From Thermoplasmata archaeon (GTDB lineage: Archaea; Thermoplasmatota; Thermoplasmata; Thermoplasmatales; Thermoplasmataceae), in assembly GCA_021819225.1 (NCBI GenBank), contig JAKARU010000033.1, positions 1 to 7,934 on the forward strand: 7,934 bases of DNA. The letters are read 5' to 3'. The notes beneath the pieces are model-generated. The model saw only the letters and a program-made list of their open reading frames with translations. It was not told the origin of the DNA and ran no database searches. Position 1 is the stretch's first letter; each line of letters begins with the position of its first letter. This document shows positions 1-5,178 of the stretch, one piece after another. The position numbers were made by a program, and so were the translations under genes.

Positions 1-369
1 AAAGTTGGTCCAGACGGTAAACCCAATTTCCAGGAGTTTGGAAACGTACCCACAAGACCTGCCATAGGCAATCAGCAGGAGTCATCTGCAAGAGAACCGC
101 TTACAGACATTAACTACGATGATCAGCATGCTTATGTAACTTTCGAGCTACCTGGTGTGTCCAGGGATGACATAGACCTGAAGGTTTCCGAGGAGAATGT
201 CACCATAAACGTTCAGAATTCACAGAGAAAATATTACAAGAGCATTGACATGACTGAACAGATTAAGCCTGAGACTGCAAAAGCCAAATTCTCCAATGGG
301 ATTCTGGATCTGACAGTAGATCTGGCAAAGGACAGGAAAGAAGGCGGAAAATCAGTGAAGATTGAATAA
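1..369 (+). CDS. Hsp20 / alpha-crystallin family small heat-shock protein (5' end missing)
   Basis: ATP-independent cytosolic chaperone that forms large oligomers and holds unfolding proteins. The reading frame is open from base 1 to a TAA at 367-369, giving 122 visible residues, so the start lies left of the window. The visible part begins with a linker (KVGPDGKP...FREFG-like, here NFQEFGN) that I recall as typical of archaeal Hsp20 just before the alpha-crystallin domain. The domain follows from about visible residue 41: EPLTDINYDD, FELPGV, DDIDLKV, a KYYKSIDM strand, and the hallmark AKFSNGILDLTV (A-x-x-x-N-G-x-L). The tail ends in SVKIE, whose V-K-I resembles the C-terminal I/V-x-I/V oligomerisation motif. 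An internal ATG at 157 is inside the domain and is not the start. The next gene starts one base after the stop, so the two are almost certainly co-transcribed. Promoter not visible. Confidence 0.93.
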   Translation, partial: KVGPDGKPNFQEFGNVPTRPAIGNQQESSAREPLTDINYDDQHAYVTFELPGVSRDDIDLKVSEENVTINVQNSQRKYYKSIDMTEQIKPETAKAKFSNGILDLTVDLAKDRKEGGKSVKIE

Positions 370-370
370 G

Positions 371-952
371 ATGACAGATATAGATGATATCCTGGGGGTT
401 CTCGAGAACAGTACCAGAAGGGCCATCCTCAGGAGGCTTCTTCTGGAATCTTCATACGCACTTGAAATAAGCAAAAGTCTTGGTGTTTCACAGCAGGCAA
501 TAAATAAGCAGCTTGATGTTCTGCAAAAGGCAAATCTGATTTTCCTTGCAGAGCAGAATCAGAACAGCTTTGGTCCTCCACGAAAAATCTACATGCCCAC
601 TGGATTTTCAAGCATAGTCATAGATTATGCTCCATCCTTTATCGACATCAAGAAATATGATCTCCCATTGCCGTCTAACACAGAAATCGGGGAAAAAGGC
701 ACCATAAATTCCCTGTTTGAGGTTGAAAAAAAACTTGACGATCTCATGCGTGCCAGAAAGGAACTATTGGAGAAGAAAAACAGCATAATAAACTCACTCA
801 AAAGAGAAATAATAACGCGAACAAGGGACAGTATAATTCGTGACATTCTCATGGATTATATTGAGGGGCTTGATCCTGAGAAAGTTGCAGCTGATCATGG
901 ACTGGACAGTGAAACAGTCCTGAATATTATAGAACGGTTTTTCAATCTATAA
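371..952 (+). CDS. ArsR-type winged-helix regulator, Phr/HSR1-like
   Basis: Probable DNA-binding transcription regulator of 193 residues. The N-terminal winged helix spans residues about 5-80: LENSTRRAILRRLL is the first helix region, EISKSLGVSQQAINKQLDVLQ is helix-turn-helix with recognition helix near 40-53, and GPPRKIYMP forms the wing strand. This layout, with the following SSIVIDYAPSF segment, matches the archaeal heat-shock repressor Phr (Pyrococcus) and HSR1 (Archaeoglobus), and more distantly SurR, as I remember them. Residues about 115-150 are a charged coiled coil (dimerisation), and 155-192 (LDPEKVAADHGLDSETVLNII) look like a second small HTH. There is no cysteine at all, so redox sensing of the SurR type is excluded. 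I chose ATG 371 over the TTG at 362, because 362 would overlap the hsp20 stop and adds only three residues. Co-transcription with hsp20 suggests a heat-shock regulator; this is inference. Confidence 0.85.
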   Translation: MTDIDDILGVLENSTRRAILRRLLLESSYALEISKSLGVSQQAINKQLDVLQKANLIFLAEQNQNSFGPPRKIYMPTGFSSIVIDYAPSFIDIKKYDLPLPSNTEIGEKGTINSLFEVEKKLDDLMRARKELLEKKNSIINSLKREIITRTRDSIIRDILMDYIEGLDPEKVAADHGLDSETVLNIIERFFNL

Positions 953-955
953 ATC

Positions 956-1921
956 TCATTTTCTTATGAGTCTTATAAAGTGCCTGGTAAGTGATCTGTG
1001 TATGCGCTGCCTCACGATTTTGTCAATCCTGAAGTATTCATCGAAATATGTTATGTTTTCCTCTCTGTCTGTTACAATGCAGGCCCTGTATCCCGGTAAA
1101 AGGATCTCGGCCATTTTCTTTGCACCTTCACGATAAAGGTGCTCAAAATCGTGAGTCATTTTTGAACTCCTACCATAGGGGAAATCGGTAACAATTCCAT
1201 CGAATGTTCCATCGGGTTCATATGTCAAGAAATCCTGCCGTCTTATGTCAAATTCCTTCACGCCAAAGAATTTCAGGTTCACTCTCGATCCCACTACCAT
1301 TTCATTCACAATGTCGAATCCGGTGACTGAATAGCCTTTCATTGCAGCTTCTATAAGGATTCCCGAGCTTCCGCAAAAAGGGTCAAGAAGCCTGGACCCC
1401 GCCTTGAAATATCCCATATTGACCAGAAATGATGCATACCTCGGATCCATGGAAACTGGCGTGAAGTAAGGTCTCATGGGAGCTCTCCTGTCATTAGAAT
1501 CATCGTGTGTCATGTTTTCTTTGTGAATTCCAACATACCATTTATCTGCATGATACAGGAGTACGACAAAATCAGGTTCGCTGAAGGAGATTCTCCCTTT
1601 TCCTTTCAAAAGCTGCCCTGCCAGTTTCTCATCTTCTGTTCCGTGGCACCCATTATGATCCACGATTCTGACATAGAACCGGCCATCTGGTAAAGTTACG
1701 CCGGCCAACTGATCAATAGTCTCGATCTCACAAAGAAACCTTGCGTACCTTTTCAGGAATGCAAGTTTCCTGATCTGTGCCTCATCAGATTTCACAAGAT
1801 ATAGATAATCATCAAGACTGTCTGCAAAGCCCTGTTCACTGAGGCAAATGGTGGACCTTACATCTTCCTCAGTGAAATCAGAAATATCCCTGAACTGTTC
1901 AACTAAAAAATCCTGAACCAA
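956..1921 (-). CDS. tRNA (guanine-10,N2)-dimethyltransferase, TrmG10/Trm11 family
   Basis: SAM-dependent methyltransferase of 321 residues that in archaea makes m2G/m22G at position 10 of tRNA. Residues about 45-135 fit a THUMP RNA-binding region (RFYVRIVDH... KWYVGI). The catalytic half starts with RRAPMRPYFTPVSMDPRYA (145-163), a signature of this family. Then come motif I LLDPFCGSSG (178-187), motif II acidic residue D203, and motif IV TDFPYG (245-250), where the usual D-P-P-Y is D-F-P-Y; the second position is also not proline in some related THUMP enzymes. The C-terminal HRSLTRHFIRL is also family-typical. The start is TTG at 1921, the only start codon between the in-frame rpoL stop (1937-1939) and the conserved N-terminal region. 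It lies 15 bases after rpoL, so it is read from the rpoL promoter. Its stop is 3 bases from the convergent regulator gene. The specific position methylated is inferred from the family. Confidence 0.87.
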   Translation of the reverse strand: MVQDFLVEQFRDISDFTEEDVRSTICLSEQGFADSLDDYLYLVKSDEAQIRKLAFLKRYARFLCEIETIDQLAGVTLPDGRFYVRIVDHNGCHGTEDEKLAGQLLKGKGRISFSEPDFVVLLYHADKWYVGIHKENMTHDDSNDRRAPMRPYFTPVSMDPRYASFLVNMGYFKAGSRLLDPFCGSSGILIEAAMKGYSVTGFDIVNEMVVGSRVNLKFFGVKEFDIRRQDFLTYEPDGTFDGIVTDFPYGRSSKMTHDFEHLYREGAKKMAEILLPGYRACIVTDREENITYFDEYFRIDKIVRQRIHRSLTRHFIRLIRK

Positions 1922-1936
1922 ATTTATCTTTTGCCT

Positions 1937-2260
1937 TCAATTCTGTTTAGCTTCCAGCGCTGTTTCATCATCGTCTATCTTCTTGAGTTCCTTGTTAAGT
2001 TCACTAGAAAGTGTTTCAAAAACCCTGCTGAGCCTCTTGATAGATCTTTTGACTGCAGCCTGAGGTTTTCCAGATTTTACCCTGACATATACCCGGGGAT
2101 TATCTATCACTGGATGCTTTATGAAATACCTCGACTCAGTAACCTGCTCATCCTTAAGAATCTCCTCCACAAGTGGCCTAAGAAGTGTATTATCATAATT
2201 CATGATCTCAAACGTGATTGAATCTTTCTGTTTATCTACTATGTTGATCTTGCTATCCAT
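1937..2260 (-). CDS. rpoL: DNA-directed RNA polymerase subunit L (Rpb11-like)
   Basis: Small assembly subunit of archaeal RNA polymerase, which pairs with subunit D to form the platform for the two large subunits. The recognisable core is FEIMNYDNTLLRPLVEEILKD (the H/N-D-T-L-L-x-x-L-x-x-E-L element), VTESRYFIKHP followed by DNPRVYVRVKSGKP, and a C-terminal helix ending in an acidic, lysine-rich tail. These are the order and spacing of RpoL. The open frame reaches back to an ATG at 2281, but two consecutive ATGs at 2263 and 2260 are better starts. A TATA-like TTTTTAATA at 2290-2282 sits 22-30 bases before 2260, the usual distance for a leaderless archaeal mRNA, and RpoL proteins begin close to this point (MDSKINIV). 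With 2260 the protein has 107 residues; 2263 would add one methionine. The trmG10-like gene follows after 15 bases on the same strand. Confidence 0.92.
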   Translation of the reverse strand: MDSKINIVDKQKDSITFEIMNYDNTLLRPLVEEILKDEQVTESRYFIKHPVIDNPRVYVRVKSGKPQAAVKRSIKRLSRVFETLSSELNKELKKIDDDETALEAKQN

Positions 2261-2280
2261 CATATAGTAATTGAAAACCA

Positions 2281-2293
2281 TTTATTAAAAATT
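2281..2293 (-). promoter_or_regulatory. TATA-box region of the rpoL operon
   Basis: On the minus strand the bases read AATTTTTAATAAA. Their centre is about 26 bases before the ATG at 2260, which fits an archaeal TATA box driving a leaderless transcript that starts at or next to the rpoL start codon. The box overlaps the alternative upstream ATG at 2281, which argues against translation from 2281. Confidence 0.6.
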
Positions 2294-2308
2294 AGCATCG
2301 AAGTTAAA

Positions 2309-2333
2309 CGGAATTTACGAATATTAAAATCCG
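2309..2333. repeat. Inverted repeat upstream of the rpoL promoter
   Basis: CGGAATTT (2309-2316) and AAAATCCG (2326-2333) are complementary at 7 of 8 positions around a 9-base spacer; flanking A2308 and T2334 also pair. It lies about 15 bases upstream of the rpoL TATA box, where an operator or activator site would sit. There is no direct evidence that a protein binds it. Confidence 0.35.
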
Positions 2334-2401
2334 TCGTGGATAAAGCATTATAATTATTCATGGAAGATATTTCTCTGGGAATTTAGCCAGGGGTACTATC
2401 T

Positions 2402-2425
2402 TTCATTCTCCAAGTATAGAATGAA
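2402..2425. repeat. Perfect 8-base inverted repeat, TTCATTCT / AGAATGAA
   Basis: The arms at 2402-2409 and 2418-2425 are exactly complementary around an 8-base spacer. It sits in the gene-free stretch between sppA and rpoL, with no T-run behind it on either strand that would make it an obvious terminator. An operator or a small RNA hairpin are both possible. Repeats of this length also occur by chance. Confidence 0.3.
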
Positions 2426-2538
2426 CATATGGGAATTAGAGATTACCTGATGTTAAGCACTTTTCTGTGAATATGATCTATTTGTTTCCATGATAGATGG
2501 CATTGGCACATAAGATCTACTGTTATATCCAGGCAAGG

Positions 2539-2547
2539 CTTTTAAAT
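2539..2547 (+). promoter_or_regulatory. TATA-like element before the GC-richer island
   Basis: CTTTTAAAT resembles archaeal TATA boxes. A transcript would start about 2568-2572 on the plus strand, just before the GC-richer segment. No coding gene follows on that strand for about 1 kb, so if it is active it would make a non-coding RNA. Support comes from sequence resemblance and position only. Confidence 0.3.
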
Positions 2548-2548
2548 C

Positions 2549-2653
2549 TCAGGATTCCGCTAATCCGTTAAGCATCCTGTCGGTATCGCGTCGATCCTCG
2601 GGGACGTATTCTGCGGTGACACAAGCAAATTCAAGTAGAAAAATCCACGTCTA
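2549..2653. other. GC-richer island: candidate small RNA or broken gene end
   Basis: Bases 2551-2626 are about 55% G+C by hand count, against about one third in the neighbouring 2301-2340. Two readings are possible. On the plus strand a TATA-like element precedes it. An RNA from about 2570 could pair UGUC (2578-2581) with GACA (2618-2621) and, inside that, CGUC (2589-2592) with GACG (2603-2606), leaving an internal loop and an ACA three bases from AGC; this is loosely like an H/ACA guide, but no kink-turn is visible. On the minus strand 33 codons are open between a TAG (2651-2653) and a TGA (2549-2551), reading for example TAEYVPEDRRDTDRMLNGL. That looks protein-like but has no start codon apart from a late ATG, so it would be a gene remnant. 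I cannot decide between the two. Confidence 0.3.
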
Positions 2654-2664
2654 AAATCTCCCTT

Positions 2665-3360
2665 TCAAACAAATCTATCCAGAACTCTATAAAAAAGGGG
2701 CGATTTCGGGATTTCAAAGACGGGCCTCCGTTTTTCACCCAAAGTCTTCATTATTTCTGAAACTGACTCCTCAAATGTAGCTACCCTGTCTACCAACCCA
2801 ATTTCAACTGCCCTTTCAGCCAAAAATATATCGCTCTCCCTTATGATGTTTACCTGATCCTTTTCCAGTTTTCTGTTCTCAGTTACCATGTTCAGAAACA
2901 TTTCATATATCCCCTTCACAATTTGTTTCTGAGATTTTTCCGCTTCCTCATCCGGAGCTTCAAATGGATTGCTGGCATTCTTGTATTTTCCCATTCTTTC
3001 CTGCCTGATCCGAACACCAATCTTTTCAAGTAACCCGCTTATGTCCGGCATTATGGAATAGACTCCTATTGAACCTATTACCGCAGTTTTTATGGAGAAT
3101 ATTTTTTTAGAGGGACTTATTATCATATACGCTCCAGAGGTAGCCATTCCCGTCACAATGGTAAATACCGGTTTCCTGACTGAAAATTCACGCACCCTGT
3201 TGTATATCATCTCAGAAGCAGAGGCGCTCCCACCGCTGGAGTTAACATCAAGCAAAATGGCCTTAACGCGTTTGCTTTCCTCGCACATATTTATTTTCTG
3301 AATTAGAAAATCCTGCATGGTGGCGTTAATAGTACCATGAACCTTTATTCCATAAATCAT
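2665..3360 (-). CDS. SppA-like serine peptidase (S49 family), core only, without membrane anchor
   Basis: Predicted Ser/Lys-dyad peptidase of 231 residues, related to signal peptide peptidase SppA. Visible landmarks are VKAILLDVNSSGGSASASE (32-50), where the usual D-[ST]-P-G-G appears as N-S-S-G-G; TGMATSGAYMI with the likely nucleophile Ser75; VIGSIGVYSIMPDISGLLEKIGV (94-116); GKYKNASNPF with the likely general-base Lys127; and the C-terminal FLAERAVEIGLVDRV, matching the GLVD end of SppA. Bacterial and many archaeal SppA proteins are about 300 or more residues with an N-terminal transmembrane helix. Here the ATG at 3360 opens directly into the catalytic fold and no hydrophobic segment exists. 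The start is supported by a TATA-like GTTAAATA 23-30 bases upstream (leaderless) and an in-frame TAG at -24 to -22. It is probably cytosolic and may degrade peptides released from membrane proteins; its substrate is unknown. Confidence 0.85.
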   Translation of the reverse strand: MIYGIKVHGTINATMQDFLIQKINMCEESKRVKAILLDVNSSGGSASASEMIYNRVREFSVRKPVFTIVTGMATSGAYMIISPSKKIFSIKTAVIGSIGVYSIMPDISGLLEKIGVRIRQERMGKYKNASNPFEAPDEEAEKSQKQIVKGIYEMFLNMVTENRKLEKDQVNIIRESDIFLAERAVEIGLVDRVATFEESVSEIMKTLGEKRRPVFEIPKSPLFYRVLDRFV

Positions 3361-3382
3361 GATGAGAAATCTAAATTGTATC

Positions 3383-3390
3383 TATTTAAC
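3383..3390 (-). promoter_or_regulatory. TATA box of the sppA-like gene
   Basis: Minus-strand GTTAAATA lies at -23 to -30 relative to the ATG at 3360, the expected position for an archaeal TATA box on a leaderless mRNA. It is directly abutted upstream by the short palindrome CTTTGGGCAAAG (3390-3401), in the place where TFB would contact the BRE. Confidence 0.6.
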
Positions 3391-3401
3391 TTTGGGCAAA
3401 G
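3390..3401. promoter_or_regulatory. Short palindrome next to the sppA-like TATA box
   Basis: CTTTG-GG-CAAAG is a 5+5 inverted repeat touching the upstream edge of the sppA-like TATA box. A protein bound here would block TFB/TBP, so it could be an operator. Its length is modest and chance occurrence is possible. Confidence 0.3.
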
Positions 3402-3477
3402 GAAATCAAGAATTAGTATAATGGCAAAATCAGAAAGGAACTTTGCAACCCAAAAATACTTCATGATATTTGTAAAA

Positions 3478-3485
3478 ATTATAAT
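3478..3485 (+). promoter_or_regulatory. Possible TATA box of the SQR-like/DUF1641/OsmC operon
   Basis: ATTATAAT is the most TATA-like string before the operon. A start of transcription about 26 bases on (near 3508) would give a 5' leader of about 30 bases containing the ribosome site at 3527-3532. The region is very AT-rich, so the exact box is uncertain. Confidence 0.35.
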
Positions 3486-3526
3486 ACAAAGAAATAATTT
3501 CCAAAGGGAATTACATAGGGAGTAAA

Positions 3527-3532
3527 GAGGTG
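3527..3532 (+). promoter_or_regulatory. Ribosome binding site deciding the TTG start at 3538
   Basis: GAGGTG matches the archaeal anti-Shine-Dalgarno sequence and ends 5 bases before TTG 3538. No ATG lies nearby in frame, so this site fixes a non-ATG start for the first gene of the operon. Confidence 0.75.
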
Positions 3533-3537
3533 TTAGA

Positions 3538-4680
3538 TTGAAAATTGCTGATAGAGTTGTCGTACTTGGTGATGGGGAATCGGCCGTAATGGTCGCAAAC
3601 AAGATTGTTCAGAGGGCAAAGAAGGGAGACGTTGAGGTTATCGTGATGGGAAAGAATAAAAGATTGGAATTCACCGACTCTAATTCCTTCATTCCCGTTT
3701 CGTTAATTGATCAGGGAAGTTCAGTAAGGAATATCGACTCCCTGTTAAGGATGAGCGTTCAGTTCATTTATGACGAACCGGTTACATTAAATCTGAGGGA
3801 TAATACCATCAACACAAAAAATGGAAAATTAATAAGATATGATTTTCTTGTTCTCGCAGATTACCTCGATGTGGATACCTCAAAAATTCAGGGTTATAAC
3901 GAGGATGCCAGAAGTATTGAAACCCTTCAGGGTGCATTATCACTCAAGGAGGACATCATCAATTTCAAGAAGGGTGATGTTGTTATTTACCACGATGAAA
4001 GCTCCCCTTTCACTCCAGTGAATTCGGCAAATCTTGCGGTGAATCTAATCAGCTATTTCAGCTCGAATGGATCATTAAATGACATAAAAATTTCATGTTT
4101 ATTCAGTGGCGAATCGATAACGGAAAATGGAGAATTCGACAATATCATTGAACAAACCCTTAAGGAAAATGGAGTTGAAGTGGTCAAGAATTTTAAGCTA
4201 ACCTCCATAAATGTCAAGAACAAGGAACTCCAGGCGCAGGATGGAAAGACTGTAAAATATGATATACCGATCATCTTTTCACCATCATCTTATTCATCAT
4301 TCGTCGATAAGTCTTCAATGCCGAAGGCTGACAGTGGGAACATTGAGGTCAATCTGAAGGACCTTACACTGAAGGGTTTCGATAATGTATTCGTAACTGG
4401 ACTGGCAGGAAAGACCTTCAGCAATTACTGGAAATTTAGCAGAACCCAGACTGATTTTATTTCGGCGCGCATAGCTCATCTTGTTTCTGGATATCCGGAT
4501 CCTGACGTTTATTCCTATGTCTATGATATAGTAATAATGAAGGGAAAGGAGTCAGCTTCGGATGTAATGATAGATATGAGCGGTAAGGTTAGTGAGGGAA
4601 GGCCGAGCAGAACTGATTACCTCGTGGCTTTGTATTCTTATGAGTCATTCTTTGGGACATATGCTATGGGGTTTATCTGA
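3538..4680 (+). CDS. SQR-like FAD/NAD(P) oxidoreductase fold, degenerate, cysteine-poor
   Basis: A 380-residue protein with the layout of sulfide:quinone oxidoreductase-type flavoproteins. It has an N-terminal Rossmann strand VVVLGDGESA (8-16), VEVIVMG (32-38) as the second strand, the IRYDFLVLADYLD block (99-111), a second nucleotide-fold strand DVVIYHDESSPFTP (147-160), and a C-terminal NVFVTGLAGK block (283-292) where SQR-type enzymes have a strand ending in G-D. The consensus is eroded. The first loop is G-x-G-x-x-A, the usual A-T-G after YDxLV is replaced by ADY, the FAD-contacting G-D is G-L, and only one cysteine exists (Cys187), so the cysteine pair or trio of true SQR is absent. Starts at TTG 3538 with GAGGTG upstream. 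First gene of a three-gene operon with DUF1641 and OsmC. It may be a non-catalytic relative or an enzyme with another substrate. Fold assignment is fairly sure; function is not. Confidence 0.72.
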   Translation: MKIADRVVVLGDGESAVMVANKIVQRAKKGDVEVIVMGKNKRLEFTDSNSFIPVSLIDQGSSVRNIDSLLRMSVQFIYDEPVTLNLRDNTINTKNGKLIRYDFLVLADYLDVDTSKIQGYNEDARSIETLQGALSLKEDIINFKKGDVVIYHDESSPFTPVNSANLAVNLISYFSSNGSLNDIKISCLFSGESITENGEFDNIIEQTLKENGVEVVKNFKLTSINVKNKELQAQDGKTVKYDIPIIFSPSSYSSFVDKSSMPKADSGNIEVNLKDLTLKGFDNVFVTGLAGKTFSNYWKFSRTQTDFISARIAHLVSGYPDPDVYSYVYDIVIMKGKESASDVMIDMSGKVSEGRPSRTDYLVALYSYESFFGTYAMGFI

Positions 4681-4685
4681 GGTGA
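4679..4685 (+). promoter_or_regulatory. Ribosome binding site of the DUF1641 gene, overlapping the upstream stop
   Basis: GAGGTGA ends 4 bases before ATG 4690, and its first GA is part of the TGA stop of the SQR-like gene. Such placement lets a terminating ribosome restart on the next gene and indicates translational coupling. Confidence 0.75.
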
Positions 4686-4689
4686 AAAA

Positions 4690-5178
4690 ATGGTAGAAAA
4701 CAAGGAAAATGGTGAAAATGATCAGATTGAACTGGCAATAAGGGAACTTATGGAGGACGACAAGAGTATGCTTGCCCTGCTGAACCTGGTAAAGATGCTG
4801 AAGGATTCAGCCGACCTGGAAGCAATACAAAAGCTTGCGGAACAGTTTATACCGGGAAATCCTGCAATGATTATTCAGACAGCGGACCAACCAGAATTCC
4901 ACAAAGGAGGAATAAACCTTATTAATCTGATAGTGGCTCTGATGGCATCGGTTTCGAGCAAGACTTCTCAGGAAAGTATATCTACAATTCTGTACAACAG
5001 CGATGAACTATGGGAATCTATGGTTGATGGAGCAAAAAAACCTGAGAATTTCTCACTTCTGAGACTCATGGGTGTTCTCAAGGATCCGGAAATTGCGGCA
5101 GGGCTAACCGCAATACTTAACGCCCTAAAGGTGCTTGGCGCCATGTTGAAAAGAGTTGACAGGGGCGAAGGAGAATGA
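4690..5178 (+). CDS. DUF1641 family protein
   Basis: A 162-residue, mostly helical soluble protein. The C-terminal part FSLLRLMGVLKDPEIAAGLTAILNALKVLGAMLKR (121-155) is the DUF1641 signature (L-x-x-L-[KR]-D-P-x-x-x-x-G-L, then an A-L-K-x-L-G helix). The N-terminal half carries acidic and leucine-rich helices, and a moderately hydrophobic helix GINLINLIVALMASVSS (74-90) could touch a membrane or partner but is too short and polar to be a sure transmembrane span. There are no cysteines or catalytic motifs. From general knowledge, DUF1641 genes often neighbour SQR-type flavoproteins or formate dehydrogenase accessory genes, and no biochemical function is established to my knowledge. It is coupled on both sides: a ribosome site inside the preceding stop, and an ATGA overlap with osmC. 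This suggests a partner or adaptor of the SQR-like protein. Confidence 0.82.
   Translation: MVENKENGENDQIELAIRELMEDDKSMLALLNLVKMLKDSADLEAIQKLAEQFIPGNPAMIIQTADQPEFHKGGINLINLIVALMASVSSKTSQESISTILYNSDELWESMVDGAKKPENFSLLRLMGVLKDPEIAAGLTAILNALKVLGAMLKRVDRGEGE

Larger units (their letters stand above)
2282..2664. other. 383-base gene-free stretch between rpoL and the sppA-like gene
   Basis: No complete gene can be supported on either strand. It holds the rpoL TATA box, two inverted repeats (2309-2333, 2402-2425), a TATA-like CTTTTAAAT on the plus strand (2539-2547), and the GC-richer island at 2549-2653. I see no tRNA cloverleaf, CRISPR repeat or insertion-sequence end. Confidence 0.7.

Noticed and set aside
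362..370. TTG at 362 as the start of the ArsR-type regulator
   Set aside because: It overlaps the hsp20 stop and adds only three non-conserved residues; ATG 371 is sufficient.
1931..2221. A long plus-strand frame across rpoL
   Set aside because: It lies entirely antisense to a well-supported RpoL and has no family resemblance; it is a shadow frame.
2264..2281. ATG at 2281 as the rpoL start
   Set aside because: It overlaps the likely TATA box and would add residues not typical of RpoL; 2260 or 2263 fits a leaderless start.
2570..2626. A definite H/ACA guide RNA
   Set aside because: The stems are short, no kink-turn or k-loop is visible and no target could be assigned, so it stays a candidate only.
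2570..2638. A plus-strand stop-free run (KHPVGIASILGDVF...) through the GC-richer island
   Set aside because: It has no start codon, is closed by a TAA at 2561-2563 and a TAG, and matches nothing I recognise. GC-richer DNA lacks stops by chance; the minus-strand frame looks slightly more protein-like.
3421..3525. A 34-codon plus-strand frame (MAKSERNFATQ...) in the divergent promoter region
   Set aside because: It has no ribosome site, its ATG is not at a fitting distance from a TATA box, it overlaps the operon leader, and its composition follows the AT-rich DNA. Probably chance.
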